DNA from: Rhipicephalus microplus
Lineage: Eukaryota > Arthropoda > Arachnida > Ixodida > Ixodidae
Assembly (NCBI RefSeq): GCF_043290135.1
Contig: NC_134710.1
Span: forward strand, 280,435,776 to 280,499,775
Direction of reading: 5' to 3'
DNA length: 64,000 bases
Shown in pieces: positions 11,505 to 22,951 of the stretch. The stretch's first letter is position 1. Each line of letters starts with the position of its first letter. Below the pieces are notes generated by a model that was given only the letters and a program-made list of their open reading frames with translations, ran no database searches and had not been told where the DNA came from. A program made the position numbers and the translations under genes.

Positions 11505-12195
11505 GCGAAATAATCTGGAGTGAAAGGCCCTATGTCAAGCATTTCGTTGTAAAACTCGCATTCAAAAATGAATGTACCGGAACAGTCCTCTTCGCGGAAA
11601 GTTTTTTAAGAATTTAGAATGGCGAATCAGACAGAATTTTTCTATTAATTCGCTTTTTGTTAGTTTCATTAGAGAAAAAATGGCTTATAAAAACAACAAA
11701 GTGTGCTGAGTCTGCCAAAATGTGTTTTTTTGACATTGTAACCCATCTGCTGCAGCACCTTCTAGCAAAAAATGTGATGTGCACGCGGCGTTTGTTTTGT
11801 TTGTAATTTACTTTTTCAGCGTCCCTCTCTATGCTACCTAGTAGGTTGTAGTTTGACACTAGACGTTCTTGCGTGCTCAATGAAAACCATTCTACTGTGG
11901 TGATTTTTCAAATTGGTTCGCTATGAGCTACCCAAGCATGATGGAAACAAGCAAGCTAGAATCCCTTGCCTCTCGTCTCGTGTAGCCATTGCGAGCCTGA
12001 TTCCTTGCCTATTCTCTTTGGTATCGGGGCTTGAGAATGGCGTGACGTATACGCACCAAGAACAACATGCATGAGCAAGGTGACGCGTGCGTGACGTACC
12101 TAAGCCTACTTGTGCACGTAAATCATTGATGCTGTCCCGTTTCAGCGTTCTCTTTAGTGCATTACCAGTGTCTGTGGGATGTATCTGTCAGTGCC
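11505..12195 (+). repeat. Dispersed repeat Y, copy 1
   Basis: Nearly 690 bp aligns with the reverse complement of 30,685-31,350. Shared strings include 'ctgctgcagcacctt', 'aatgtgatgtgcacgcgg', 'accaagaacaacatgc' and 'cctacttgtgcacgta'. Indels and stops occur on both strands in both copies. I do not recognise a protein family, so it is either a noncoding transposon or a very old coding one. Confidence 0.75.
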
Positions 12196-12361
12196 TGTAC
12201 TTTAGGAGAGACTGGCAAGGATCATATATTGTGACCACGATACACCACGTCGCTCCGCTGATACTACGGTCAGAGATGACGCACCCAACACAAGCTAAGA
12301 GTTGTCAAGGTTGGCGAAGCCACGATGCAAGAACGACGAGAAGACGAACGCAAGCGAAATC

Positions 12362-12386
12362 AGGTAGTAGTAGTAGTAAGTAGTAA

Positions 12387-12430
<44 letters not shown>

Positions 12431-12455
12431 TATAGTAGCAGTAGCAGTGGTAGTA
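12362..12455. repeat. (GTA)n microsatellite
   Basis: An almost uninterrupted 'gta' repeat with a few AT and GC interruptions. It creates the poly-Tyr frame on the minus strand. Confidence 0.95.
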
Positions 12456-12529
12456 TGTGTGGTTTTAAGAAAAAACAAAATATGAATATTAAGGAGGCGG
12501 TAGTGCAGGTCTATGCAAAATTTAACCAT

Positions 12530-12665
12530 GTGGTGTTCTTTCACGAGCACTAACATCACGCAGTACACGGGCCTCTACTTTTTCGCCTTTACTCAGATGT
12601 GAACGCCGCGGCCACAATTGAACCCACGACAATCGGGTCAGCAGCGGAGCACCTTATAACGACTC
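12530..12665 (-). mobile_element. Tick SINE fragment
   Basis: It retains 'gttcttt', 'cacgggcc', 'ttcgcct' and a degenerate head region ('aacccacgac...gtcagcagc') in reverse complement. The tail half is missing. Confidence 0.6.
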
Positions 12666-13824
12666 GTCCCCCGAGGAAGACGTGTAACGAGGGCCGATTA
12701 GTGAATGACATTTCGAGCCTATTAAAACAAAAATTATTTACAAGCTGAGAATCCATTTGCGTGTTATATTATACTTGTTGGCTTTCATTCATTAAACTAA
12801 TTTTGAAAGGGCAGTCAAATGACACAAGAAAAATAAAGACATAGAGACAAAGAGCGCTGCCTTGCTTTTCCCTTTGTCTTTCCGCTTCTCTTTCAAATTG
12901 ATATGAAGCACCTAGTCCAAACCGAAGTACTCCTCATTCATGCTACACAACATAACGCACTGATTGCACATGCCAAGTAGAGTATAATGCCATGTGCAAA
13001 GCTCTTAATGAGGTACCGTTTAAAATGCAGGAAATAATCAGGAGACGGGACCGTTTGCGTGTGTTTTTTGAGATGTAGATAGCATTTACCGAAGTTCTGA
13101 TGAAAAGCGTTCGGTAGGCGACGTCAGCTCACTAATCTCAACGTAAAGGAGCGACGTAAAAACAGGACCGTTCCTTGCTGTACGTCACTCCCTAAATCTT
13201 AGGGCGCACGCTCGCGAGAAGGGCATGTGACATTCATTAGATATTGAGTATATTCCGCGACATGTAGATTTGCAAATCTTAACAGGAGTTATCCTGAGTT
13301 CCCAGCGCACTATTACGCTTGTCAGCTCGAAATACCCAAGCTTAGTGAAGGGCCCTTTGAGATGTTCAACGATAGGGGAGAAATCCCTCTTTTTTGGGGC
13401 ATCACTGGCCTGGTTATTTGCTCCAAGGCTGCCCTTTACAGCCACAACGAAAGGAAAGAGACCCAGGAGATTGTTAACTGAATGATAGACACTTGAGGTG
13501 CATTTCTAGACAATAAAACGGAAGACCACATACTTCGAATCGCGCGGGAAATGCATTCCTATGTTCAATAGTTGGTAACTTTCTGCTATAATAAACAGTT
13601 AAATTTTTTTTGTCGTAGATACAAGTTTCCAGCGTAGTTGTTATGGAATGTTTCAATTTTCGTAGACATTTATTGTGCCCTTGATATGATTTTGATGGCC
13701 TAAAGCGGTGTTTTACCTGCTTGTCTTTGGCGCCTATAACACACTTCATTAGTGCCTAAAAATTTGGCTTCTAGTGATAATGTAGGTGTCCTGCTCATGT
13801 TTTGAGTAGCCTTGATGGAGACGT
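12666..13824. other. No gene recognised
   Basis: No motif or repeat family was identified. The plus frame at 13,270-13,485 and the minus frame at 13,185-13,445 overlap and neither shows a recognisable domain. A weak motif 'aaagagcgctg' near 12,850 resembles the outer end of the Penelope-like arms. Confidence 0.5.
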
Positions 13825-14135
13825 GCGCGACGTCGCGGTGCGTGAGCATTTCATTTCCTTGTTAATACTTTCAATTTCAAGCTTATTTTCTTCCCTATTC
13901 TACCACATACTCGAGGGGGGAGAGGTTATAAAGAGACTTTCTACTCCCCAATTGGAAAACTCTATATATATATGCAGAAACTCTGTGGCAATAAAAAAAA
14001 CACCAATTACGTCAGCTTCATCTGCTCGCAAAGTTTCTTTACCAATTGAATGACATGTATCACTTTTCTGTATTTATTTATTTCTGAAAATTTCTTTGAA
14101 CTCAAAACAGTATACGCAAATATTTTTACAGCCTT
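13825..14135 (+). repeat. Left arm of a 300 bp inverted repeat
   Basis: It matches the reverse complement of 15,130-15,430. Shared strings include 'agactttctactcccca', 'tgcagaaactctgtggcaa', 'tcagcttcatctgctcgcaa' and 'accaattgaatgacatgta'. The arms are highly similar by eye, apart from small indels, and are separated by about 1 kb. They could be terminal inverted repeats of a foldback or DNA transposon, or two inverted insertions. Confidence 0.85.
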
Positions 14136-15129
14136 TACATGCACGTCGCGGTGCGCGACGTGCAACGGTAGACAGGTGATGCCCAGCCGCGATCAACATC
14201 GCACACGCTGCCAGCACCGATTACCTGAAGCTGTCGCCACCACTCAGCAGTACGCACACTGGGGCTTTGAAGGCCCTAAGTGCAACCTTTATTTAGGAAA
14301 TGCGAACACGTGCGTCACACAAGTAAATTGCAAAATGGTCGCGACCACAAACAGCTGTTTTTTTTTTGCCTTTGGTCTTCGGCATTACCGGAACTTTTTT
14401 GGCGGCACCGGTTTTGCCTTTTGTTGTACACGGAGAAAGGGGACACGCTTGTATCCCCTTTGTATTATATACACATGGAAGACAACCGTCAACTGAACAT
14501 TCGAGCATGCCAATTAAAAACACTTCAGCGCACAGCAAGCAACGGCAAGCAAGAATGCAACTGCGAAGCGAAAACTACCAGGGCCATTCGTGCCGGATAA
14601 AGTGACCTTCGTACCACTGATCTCATAGATTGTTCGTGTATGTACTTAGTTTGGTGCTTGCCTAGAACTCGATGTCATCGAATGCTCGTTTCCACTTCAA
14701 TTTGCAGGTGAAGCACGCCTAAATCAATTAAACATATTTTGCATTTCGTTTTGATGGACTTGCTACATTTAGGAAGTGAGCTTGGATTGAAGTAAGAAGC
14801 TTGTTAGGCCCTTTATTTTCAAGAAACCGCACATCAAGACCAACGGAAGAGGAGGGTTCTCTATGCACTACGCAATTATGACTGGCGCGGCAACAGGGTC
14901 GCTGGTGGCGGCGTCTTTTGCAGTGCCGCCTGGGCAGGGTCTGACGTCTATTTTCCACGTTTCAGCGATCAAACCCTACAAGAGTGCCTCAGATAATAAC
15001 CTTTAAAGCCCCAGGACGGTGGCTCCGCCACGAGGGGTTATCCTACTTGCCAGTGACATAGAGATGAAGAGGGCAAAGTACATAGACTGGCGCGAGCTAA
15101 TCTGTATGTCTGGCGATTCTCATTTATTT
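14136..15129. other. Spacer between the inverted arms
   Basis: No transposase-like frame was seen. A near-perfect palindrome 'gcacgtcgcggtgcgcgacg' lies at about 14,141, next to the left arm, and a related string lies just outside that arm at about 13,822. The plus-strand string 'FHVSAIKPYKS' near 14,957-14,990 hints at the end of a gypsy polyprotein but is too short to call. Confidence 0.45.
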
Positions 15130-15430
15130 GGCTGTAAAGATATTTGCGTATACTTTTTTGAGTTCAAAGAAACTTTCAGAAATGAATTAAATACAGAAAT
15201 GTGATACATGTCATTCAATTGGTAAAGAAACTTTGCGAGCAGATGAAGCTGACATACTTTTTGTTTTTTTTTATTGCCACAGAGTTTCTGCATATATATA
15301 GAGTTTTCTATTTGGGGAGTAGAAAGTCTCTTCATATCCTTTCCCCCATCTAGTAGGTGGTGGAGTAGGGAAGAAAATAATCTTGAAATTGAAAGTAATA
15401 ACAGGGAGATGAAATGAGGACGTGCTTCTC
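15130..15430 (-). repeat. Right arm of a 300 bp inverted repeat
   Basis: Partner of 13,825-14,135. The sequence at 15,185-15,345 is the reverse complement of 13,930-14,085, with one notable difference in the A run region near 15,258-15,270. Confidence 0.85.
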
Positions 15431-16955
15431 GCAAAGGCCTGTCACAGTTATTGGTCCCAAGCTTTCCGGCAGTTAACAGCTCTCTAAGTTTGCTATGACG
15501 CAACAAGGTAAGATAATGTCATTGAGTTTGAAGTACGAGTACAGGTTGGATATACGGTCAAGTTATTGTGGTGCATTGAAGACAGCATCTGGTACGTCTA
15601 AGTAGAAATACATATTTGACTGAACCTGTGGCCACGAATTGGAAATCAGATTGCCACCACACTGTACAATGATAGCGGCTAGAAAGGCATCCGTCGATGA
15701 TAATTATTTATCGCGGCAAGGAGCGTCACCATTTATACACGTGGCTTCGACCATTCGAGAAATATCACTTGTGGCCGCGTTTATTCTAAAATCAACTCAG
15801 CTGTACGCGATTGCGTGCTTATGTCTAACGTCTTTTGACAAGATTAGGCAGTTTTAGAATTGCGCACCGTGAGCGCTTGCGGTGGGGTCGCTGCCACTGC
15901 GCATGCGTCGTAACGCGAGTGGGCGTTCGCGATCTCACGCAAAAAATCCGAAATTGCGTGCGGCAATGGCGGCCCGCATGTGGGCCACAAGCACTGGTTT
16001 CGAGGCTATGGTGTCGCTGCGATCGTGCGTTGCAAATCGCAGCAGGACAAACGCTATTCTAAAACTCGTATGGCGCCCGCTACGCCCGCAACGCCCGCAG
16101 CGCTTGCAAACGGTATTTTGAAACTCCCTATTATCTCGAATGGGCCCACACATTCTGGCTAGATTCGTGCAAGGCAATATCTATACGTGCAATAAACCGG
16201 TAATATAAAACACAGAAAGAAAGAAGCATGTGAGGCAATCTTTTCGAAGAAACGTCAATTAACCATTTCCAGATTTTGCTTAGAAAAATAAGTGAGGGAC
16301 ATCGAACTCTCGTATATAATTGGAACGATTTTACAGGGACTTCTGCAATATTTGAGCACGGAAACTCCGTACCAGCCGTCCCCTTTGAGTAGCTGACGAA
16401 GGTAGAATCAACTGTACTTGATGTGTCGAGCCTGTGGGTGTTTGTGATGGACCATTAGAGCTGGTTTTTGGACAAGTTGGTATGCGATTACTCTCGAAGA
16501 ACGCCACTAAACGTGGGATTAGGAAAAACTGAGAATCAGGCAGAAAGCAGCGATAATGATTCACAGGTGGCATAAAGACGATAGCATGCATTGGAAGAAA
16601 TCACGATGTTTGTAGTCTACCCGCTCAGACATAAGAACCTCAAAATGCTTCAAAAAACTTGTTCCTTTCACTACAGCCGTTCAGGTGCATGGCGCAGCTG
16701 ATGATAGTAAACCCGGCGTGCTTCCATCAATTCTGTTCGGCCAGCCTTTCAGCAAGTCACGTAAGTTTCGAAAAAAAAGGTCTACTGCACTGAAATTCTG
16801 GGTGGGTGAATGCGTGTTCATGTAAAGAAGTTCTTAACCACTTTCGCAATAATTAAAGCAGTGTTCTTAGTATCATAGTTTAGTGCTTAACCAGTGGATA
16901 GTCACTAAGATCAATTTAGTCCGTCAGTGGAGTTGCACAGATCTGTTATTTTTAA
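15431..16955. other. No gene recognised
   Basis: A GC-rich patch lies at about 15,860-16,110 ('cgcccgcaacgcccgcagcg') with short internal repeats of 'attctaaaact' type. Nothing in it resembles a known protein. The rest is AT-rich and featureless. Confidence 0.5.
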
Positions 16956-18140
16956 GGGTGTTCCTTCCTCTATATTTTGGGCTAGTTTCTTTCTTCTCAT
17001 AATCCTGACACATCAGTTTCGCACTCCCTTGCATTGCTGCATTATACACGCCTATGCCGTGTTCCACTTCCTTTCTATCCTACTCACCCTCACATTTGTC
17101 CTCCTAACTCTCTGTTTCCGCCCCTTTGTTATACACACAGATAAGCTCTGCTCTACCCTCTTCACTGTTATTTCCTTTCTCCTCACCATAAAATCTGTAC
17201 TAAGCCTTACTTCATTTTCCATGTGCTTTCTTCAATGTTCTTCATTGCGCCAAGCAAAGATTCACTCTCCTCCGCTCCTTTTTGTCATCCACACCTTCAC
17301 TTTCATTTCTCACTCTCATTCTTTACTGTATATGCGGCCATAATGTGTTCTTACCTTCTCCTCAGCCCTTGCTTACTCCTCTTCAGACTTCCTTCTTTTT
17401 ACCCTCACATCCCTTTTCTATCACTTGTTGTACTGACTACACGAGGGCACGCTATGCTGTGCTGGCTACGGTATCCTTCACTTTCATCACTCCTCATTTC
17501 TATCCTCTTCGCTCTCACATCACTCCTCCTCTCCTCATTTCCCCGCCAATTAGTGATAATGTACTATACATGACTATGCTGTACATCAGAAGCAGGGAAC
17601 TTGTGGTCCAGTAGAGTGACTCAATGGTCGAGTTGGTTCAATTTTACGGCAGCTTTTAGCGCGAAATAAAGAAGAGAGATGGACAAGCGCAAACACGAGA
17701 GAACACAGAGACAACAAGCGTATTCGGTCCTGCAGGTGCTTGCGCCCCTCGGCTCGATATGAGCACACATGACGTCCAATAAGGTTCTCGCTTGCAACTT
17801 TGTGACATGTCTGCAGGAAATAAACATAATGATATTGCTCTTTTGTATGATTTATAAATTCACAATATATTTCTACTTGTCTGCAAAGTTCACCTCTTTA
17901 CCGCACCCCCAATTCCGTGTGGCCACAACTCTGTTAGCTTCATAGGAAATTGGCACTCTGGCTAAAAATGTTGTTGACACCTGCTATACATGATTGATCC
18001 CGCGTGACGCCATACAATGCTTCTACTTACCTTCTGCCTTTCCGCTTTTGCTCCACCTGATCCTCACAACACCTTTCCTCACTTCCTTTTGCCTCCCCCT
18101 CGCTATACTCTACTGTATGTGCCTATGTTGTCATATGAAT
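16956..18140 (+). repeat. Pyrimidine-rich degenerate minisatellite
   Basis: Long stretches are almost entirely C and T on the plus strand. They are punctuated every roughly 90-200 bp by a purine-containing motif such as 'attatacacgcctatgccgt' (17,040), 'tactatacatgactatgctg' (17,560) and 'ctatacatgattgatcccg' (17,983). The hydrophobic Leu/Ser/Phe frames are by-products. Positions 17,590-17,980 interrupt it with unrelated sequence. Confidence 0.5.
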
Positions 18141-18769
18141 ACGATACATAATTTTGCCTGCATGACACCAAGAGACGACATAAAAAGACAGTATGCGATC
18201 CAAGCATCCACATTATGGCCGCCGGTGCCCCAGGCCAGAATATGCGGCAGATCCTATGCAGTGTGGCAATCAATTTTATGTGAAGCAGTCATCGAGTAGC
18301 AGTCTATATCGTTTTTATTAATATTATTTTTTCGCATTGAGCCAACTATTACGAGGCAGATTATAGTATTCGGAAAAGTTGAGAAATGTGCCTATTTTAG
18401 GCTTACATTGGCACGCATTCACCGCTATATTTCTTCTATGCGAGTATCATAACTGGGGCAGGCATGAGCTCATTCGCGCAACGCTCCTCTAGAGTAAGCG
18501 CAGCTATATGTACACATATATTGACATTATACACATATAAACGGTGAGTCAATACTGTCTCCTAAATTTATGTTACCCTGCAATGACGCTTGCGTATGGT
18601 TTTTTCCAAAGCACTCTGAAGCACTAGCGTGGCTTTATAGTGGAATAGTCGACTAGCATGCAGAATGCTTGAAGAACTCGTGAGTTTCAACCTTCCGCCG
18701 CGATTCCGGAGTTGTCCAGGCCGCCTATGAAGCCTTCTTCGGTTTCTAGAGGCACTGGAAAAGCCAGAT
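18141..18769. other. No gene recognised
   Basis: No frame or repeat could be assigned to a family. The interval sits between the pyrimidine-rich repeat and the 3' end of the CR1-like LINE. Confidence 0.5.
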
Positions 18770-20135
18770 TTACTTATTTATTTATTAAAAATACCTTACA
18801 GACCCAACAGGGCATTTTGTAAGGAAGCATAAAAGGATTACATACCCGAATACAATAACATGAACTAATTGTCAATTATTATGCATGTCCTAACAAGAAT
18901 AACAATGAGAAAATATTAATAATAATTTTATTAGGAATAGAACGGCAATAAAAATCAGATGAGTATACGCGTGAGATAATGACGTAAAACAAGCTTTAAA
19001 AAACAAGCACAAATTGTGAAAAGACTTTCCATTAATCAAAAGAAAACATCACTGAATACTACACAACAGAACTGAATAGCATGTTAGTATTCAAACCATC
19101 CAAAAAAATAAGTTTAAAGTAAGAGAAAAAAAGCGAGACTCTAGTAGTGTATAAACGCGTAGGTGCCGATTTCAATATGAATAAAACGAGCAGTTAATCC
19201 TGGAAATGGGTGAGTAGAAGGTGCCGGAATTTTTCCCGATTGCTTTCAGCTACGATATCATCTGAAAGGCTGTTCCACATGCGGATGACACGGGGGAGTG
19301 CAGATGAGTTTAAAATGTATGTTTTACTGTATATACGTGTGAATGAAAGATGATTATACAGTCTCTTTGATGTGAATGCAGATGTTAGCAATGTCATTGA
19401 TAATAGCCTTGTTTCATGTACATATTTATGAAATATTGAAAGGAGGTTTAGATCACGTCAGCTGCTCAAAAGAGAAAGTGATAAGTTTTTTTTAATTTGT
19501 GTTATGCTTGCACTATGATCGTAGTTTTCTCAGAGGAATCTAGCGGCTCTATTCTGAATAAATTCCAGCATGTTAGTTAGATAGCTGTATTGAGGGGACC
19601 AAACTGCAGAAGCAAATTCTAGCTGAGGGCGAACAAATATTACGTAAGCTAAAGCCCAAATATTTGTCGGCGTCTTACGTGAATTGCGGCGTATGTAGCC
19701 TAATGATCGTGAGGCTGCACTGCACGTATTGGTGATGTGGGTAGTCAAAGAAAGGTTAGATGTGAAGGTTACACCTAAATATTTAAAAGAGTCAACACTA
19801 GATACGGCATTGCCATTAATCAAGTAAGAAAACTCAGAGTTGAAATGTTTGCGAGAGAAGGACATTACTTTACATTTACTTGAATTAAGGGACATTAGCC
19901 AACTATTACACCAATTGCTGATGAGGTCGAGGTCATCTTGAATTATTGCGTGATCACAAGTACTAGTTATTGCTCGGTAAATTATACAGTCGTCAGCGAA
20001 AATGCGCACTTGTGAGGAAAAATCACTTGGTTAGTCATTATTATAGATAAAAAAAGCAGCAAACCGAGAACACTCCTTCGCGGCACACCAGACCAATTGA
20101 ATGGGCCCTTCATAAGAAAATGCTACTTTTATAGT
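18770..20135 (-). mobile_element. CR1/L2-like LINE, 3' half
   Basis: The minus strand encodes the second half of a non-LTR reverse transcriptase. There is a degenerate SGVPQGS-type box ('SGVPRRSVLGLLLF', about 20,090-20,050), then the catalytic box 'IFADDCIIY' (about 19,980-20,005), 'SNWCNSWLMSLNSSKCKV', 'SFKYLGVTFTSNLSL' and 'QLEFASAVWSPQ' (to 19,530). The family's C-terminal motif follows ('LPRVIRMWNSLSDDIV', about 19,245-19,295). The 3' end is a short TTTA microsatellite at about 18,771-18,785, usual for this clade. It is truncated 5' at about 20,135, and stops separate the frames, so it is dead. Confidence 0.9.
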
Positions 20136-20869
20136 ATCTGTCTGAACAGTTCACACAAAGAACACCTGAGACGCATTTAAGTAAGAAACGTTTCCCTCAA
20201 TCATCAAAGCAGTCATCGTATTAGTCCCATAAAACATGAACAATGTGGAGTCCGCAGCTCGAGGCATTAAAAAGCAAGATTGCCTTGACCTTTTATATGC
20301 CATTGCCAATTTATTTTATCTGTGTTAACAGTTCACGCAAACAACACCTTCCATGTGTTTACGTAAGAAACGTTTCGCCTAATAAAAGAATTACAACAGC
20401 CACCCTCCAATCGCTGTATTAGCATAACATGGATTCCCAAGGCACATTTGATCTGCCGAATTTTTCATTTTAACGCAATCCTCTTGCACGATTCTATTTT
20501 CAAAAGAAAAACACTGATAGCACAAGGCAAACAAAGGGAGTAATGTGCACTTCATAGATTAACTAGCCCAGAGAAATTGGTTATTGTGCGTCGGGTACAT
20601 AGTTATATTTATATAGCCGCTCCTGATGAGGCTACTTTTTTGCCAGAATCAAAAAGCCTCTATGAGAAATAAGCGACGAACACTCTAGTCTTACTCGAGA
20701 CATATTTACTATAAAAAGAAAACAAATAACGTAAACAACATGGCAGTTCTCACGTAAAGTGGGAGTCGATGACATGTGAAGGACGAACGCGGATGGTTAT
20801 TATGTCACTTTAAAATCAGCAAAACGTCACGAGGCGGATGTCAATTATGCCGTACATGCTTTATATGTC
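20136..20869. other. No gene recognised
   Basis: AT-rich DNA. The string 'acagttcacgcaaacaacacc' near 20,330 resembles 'acagttcacacaaagaacacc' near 20,146, with 'taagaaacgtttc' following both. This suggests a degenerate duplication of about 180 bp. Nothing is coding. Confidence 0.5.
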
Positions 20870-21556
20870 CAGATTATTATGAATAGACTTCTCATTTACT
20901 TTCGTCGTCCATTAACGTCACGTAATACCAAAGTTGGTATTGTGGAGCCAGCATAATGGCCACGAGAGCGCTATGATTGTTGAATTTATTCATGTTTTGC
21001 CTGACTCGCATATCAAGATTATCTTGTCTGGGCGTGGCATTTACCTTAGTCGTCTGTTCACGTCAAGGAATACCAAATTTGGTATATATGGAGCTATCGA
21101 AATGGCCAAGAGCACATCGTGAGTGTGGTATATTGCCTTGTTCGTACATGACACGCATGTCACGATTATCGTGTATACCCCAGTCATATACCTTCGTCAT
21201 TTATTGACGTTCCAAAATGTCTTATTCGGTATAAGTTAAGCTTGAGAAACGAGCGCTAACGCACCATGAGCATGGGGTTTGGTCATACCTACATGACATA
21301 CAATCATGATTATCATGTTAGCGTCTGTCACTTATGTTCACCAAGTAGTCCTGTCATACAATACCAGTTTTGCAATATGTAATGTGAACTAAACCAGCGC
21401 ACAAGCAGCAAGACCGTGAATCTTGAATCATGACATACATGTCATGATTTTATGTTATGACGAGTCACTATGCTCACCGTACAGTCATGCTATGCAATAC
21501 TAATTTAGGTATCGATACTATTATCAAAACGACAGGAGAGTGAGAAGTCGTAGGCG
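20870..21556 (+). repeat. About 145 bp tandem monomers with TACCAAATTTGGTA palindrome
   Basis: The unit contains 'cgtcacgtaataccaaattt', 'ggtatatatg', 'ggccacgagagcg' and 'acatgacacgcatgtca'. The palindromic core 'taccaaatttggta' occurs near 20,926 and 21,071, a spacing of 145 bp. Related units occur at 51,015-52,500 and singly at 58,980-59,145. The array runs directly into the GATA tract through 'gagagtgagaagtcgtaggc', and the 52.5 kb array does the same with a related string. Confidence 0.8.
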
Positions 21557-21845
<289 letters not shown>

Positions 21846-22619
21846 ATGAACGAAACTCAGCAGTTCGTGAAAACATTTATCCTGAAATGCATGCACCTAA
21901 TGGCTCAAAGAACTGTCGCATATTTAAAATAATCAAGAAATCATACAAGGCCTGCTGATAACCATCAATGAAACTTAGAAAGTAAACAAACTTCACGGAC
22001 ACTTTCGCTGACATAAATGAAAGCATGGTATCGTGATGGGCCTACATCACTTTATATGACAAAGAATACGATTCCAGTCCAACGAGCGCTTTTGAATTAT
22101 TATTACCATTTTCCACCGTAAATACGAAATCATTGCTCTCTACAAAGAACAGTTAAGTCAAGCGCTCGGCACTGAGCGCATTGATTCTGGTTTATCATTT
22201 TGATAAATATATGTACTCCTTTTGAGTAGCACAATTTTTCAAAATAATAATTACGTGCACTTCGAATATACGCATCAACATGCCTAAACTCCATGTGCAC
22301 CCGCCACAGGCTGTTTTAACTAATAATATATTTGAGCCACCCGACATCGCTCTTACATATATGCAGGGATCGATAGAGATTTCATAATCAAAGTAACGCG
22401 AAGTTGACTAAGATTGCCATACCTAAGCCAAACAGAAACATAAAATAAAGGTAATAAAAATTTATACAAAACGACAATGTGTTTTATTATATAGGGAGCC
22501 TCGCATAAAAAGGATTTAGAACAAATATAAAAGAACCATCAGTAATAATAACTAACATACGATACACAAATGAAAAGACGCTATCAAATAGGTGAAAGCA
22601 TTGAATTCCCCATAAAAAA
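21846..22619. other. No gene recognised
   Basis: Featureless AT-rich DNA with no family motif in any frame. Confidence 0.55.
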
Positions 22620-22692
22620 GCACGTCCAAGATTTAAATCTGTGACCTCTCGCACTGTAAGCGAGAATCATGCCACAAACTTGATAGTATAAT
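22620..22692 (-). tRNA. tRNA-Pro-like pseudogene
   Basis: The minus strand reads 'gcatgattctcgcttacagt', then 'gcgagaggtcacagattta' and 'aatcttggacgtgc'. This parallels animal tRNA-Pro: anticodon arm CTCGC/GCGAG, variable loop AGGTC, and a T arm of the GGGTTCAAATCCC type. The loop reads TTACAGT where a Pro tRNA would have a GG-containing anticodon, the T arm is mutated, and the 5' acceptor and D arm are degenerate. It is not a working tRNA and may be a SINE head. Confidence 0.55.
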
Positions 22693-22951
22693 AGGAATAT
22701 ATTGTTAACAACAATAATTATCAGAGAGATACGAAAATATATATGTACATCAATTCGACGTAATACAATCATATTGTGGAAGTGGCAGCCTCGGAGCAGC
22801 TCCTAGCTGGTTCTGCACCGAAATCCGTCCATTCACCAGCACAGCCCTGAAGATAGAGTCTTTGGCGTGCTTGTGGGACCTGCGCTATCTGGATACCCAA
22901 CTCACAGGTAGAACATGTCGGTAGACAAGACAACATGCGCTGAGAATGACG

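Noticed and set aside
12305..12568. Poly-Tyr protein
   Set aside because: Encoded by the GTA microsatellite.
14760..15030. End of a gypsy polyprotein ('FHVSAIKPYKS')
   Set aside because: Only about ten residues look right and the surrounding frames do not support an integrase C-terminus.
16927..17614. Three overlapping hydrophobic frames resembling membrane proteins
   Set aside because: Any frame through a pyrimidine-rich strand yields Leu, Ser, Phe and Pro. No domain or codon signal was seen.
20618..20690. Possible hammerhead ribozyme around 'ctgatgaggc'
   Set aside because: The conserved GAAA does not directly follow the second stem and the third stem could not be built.
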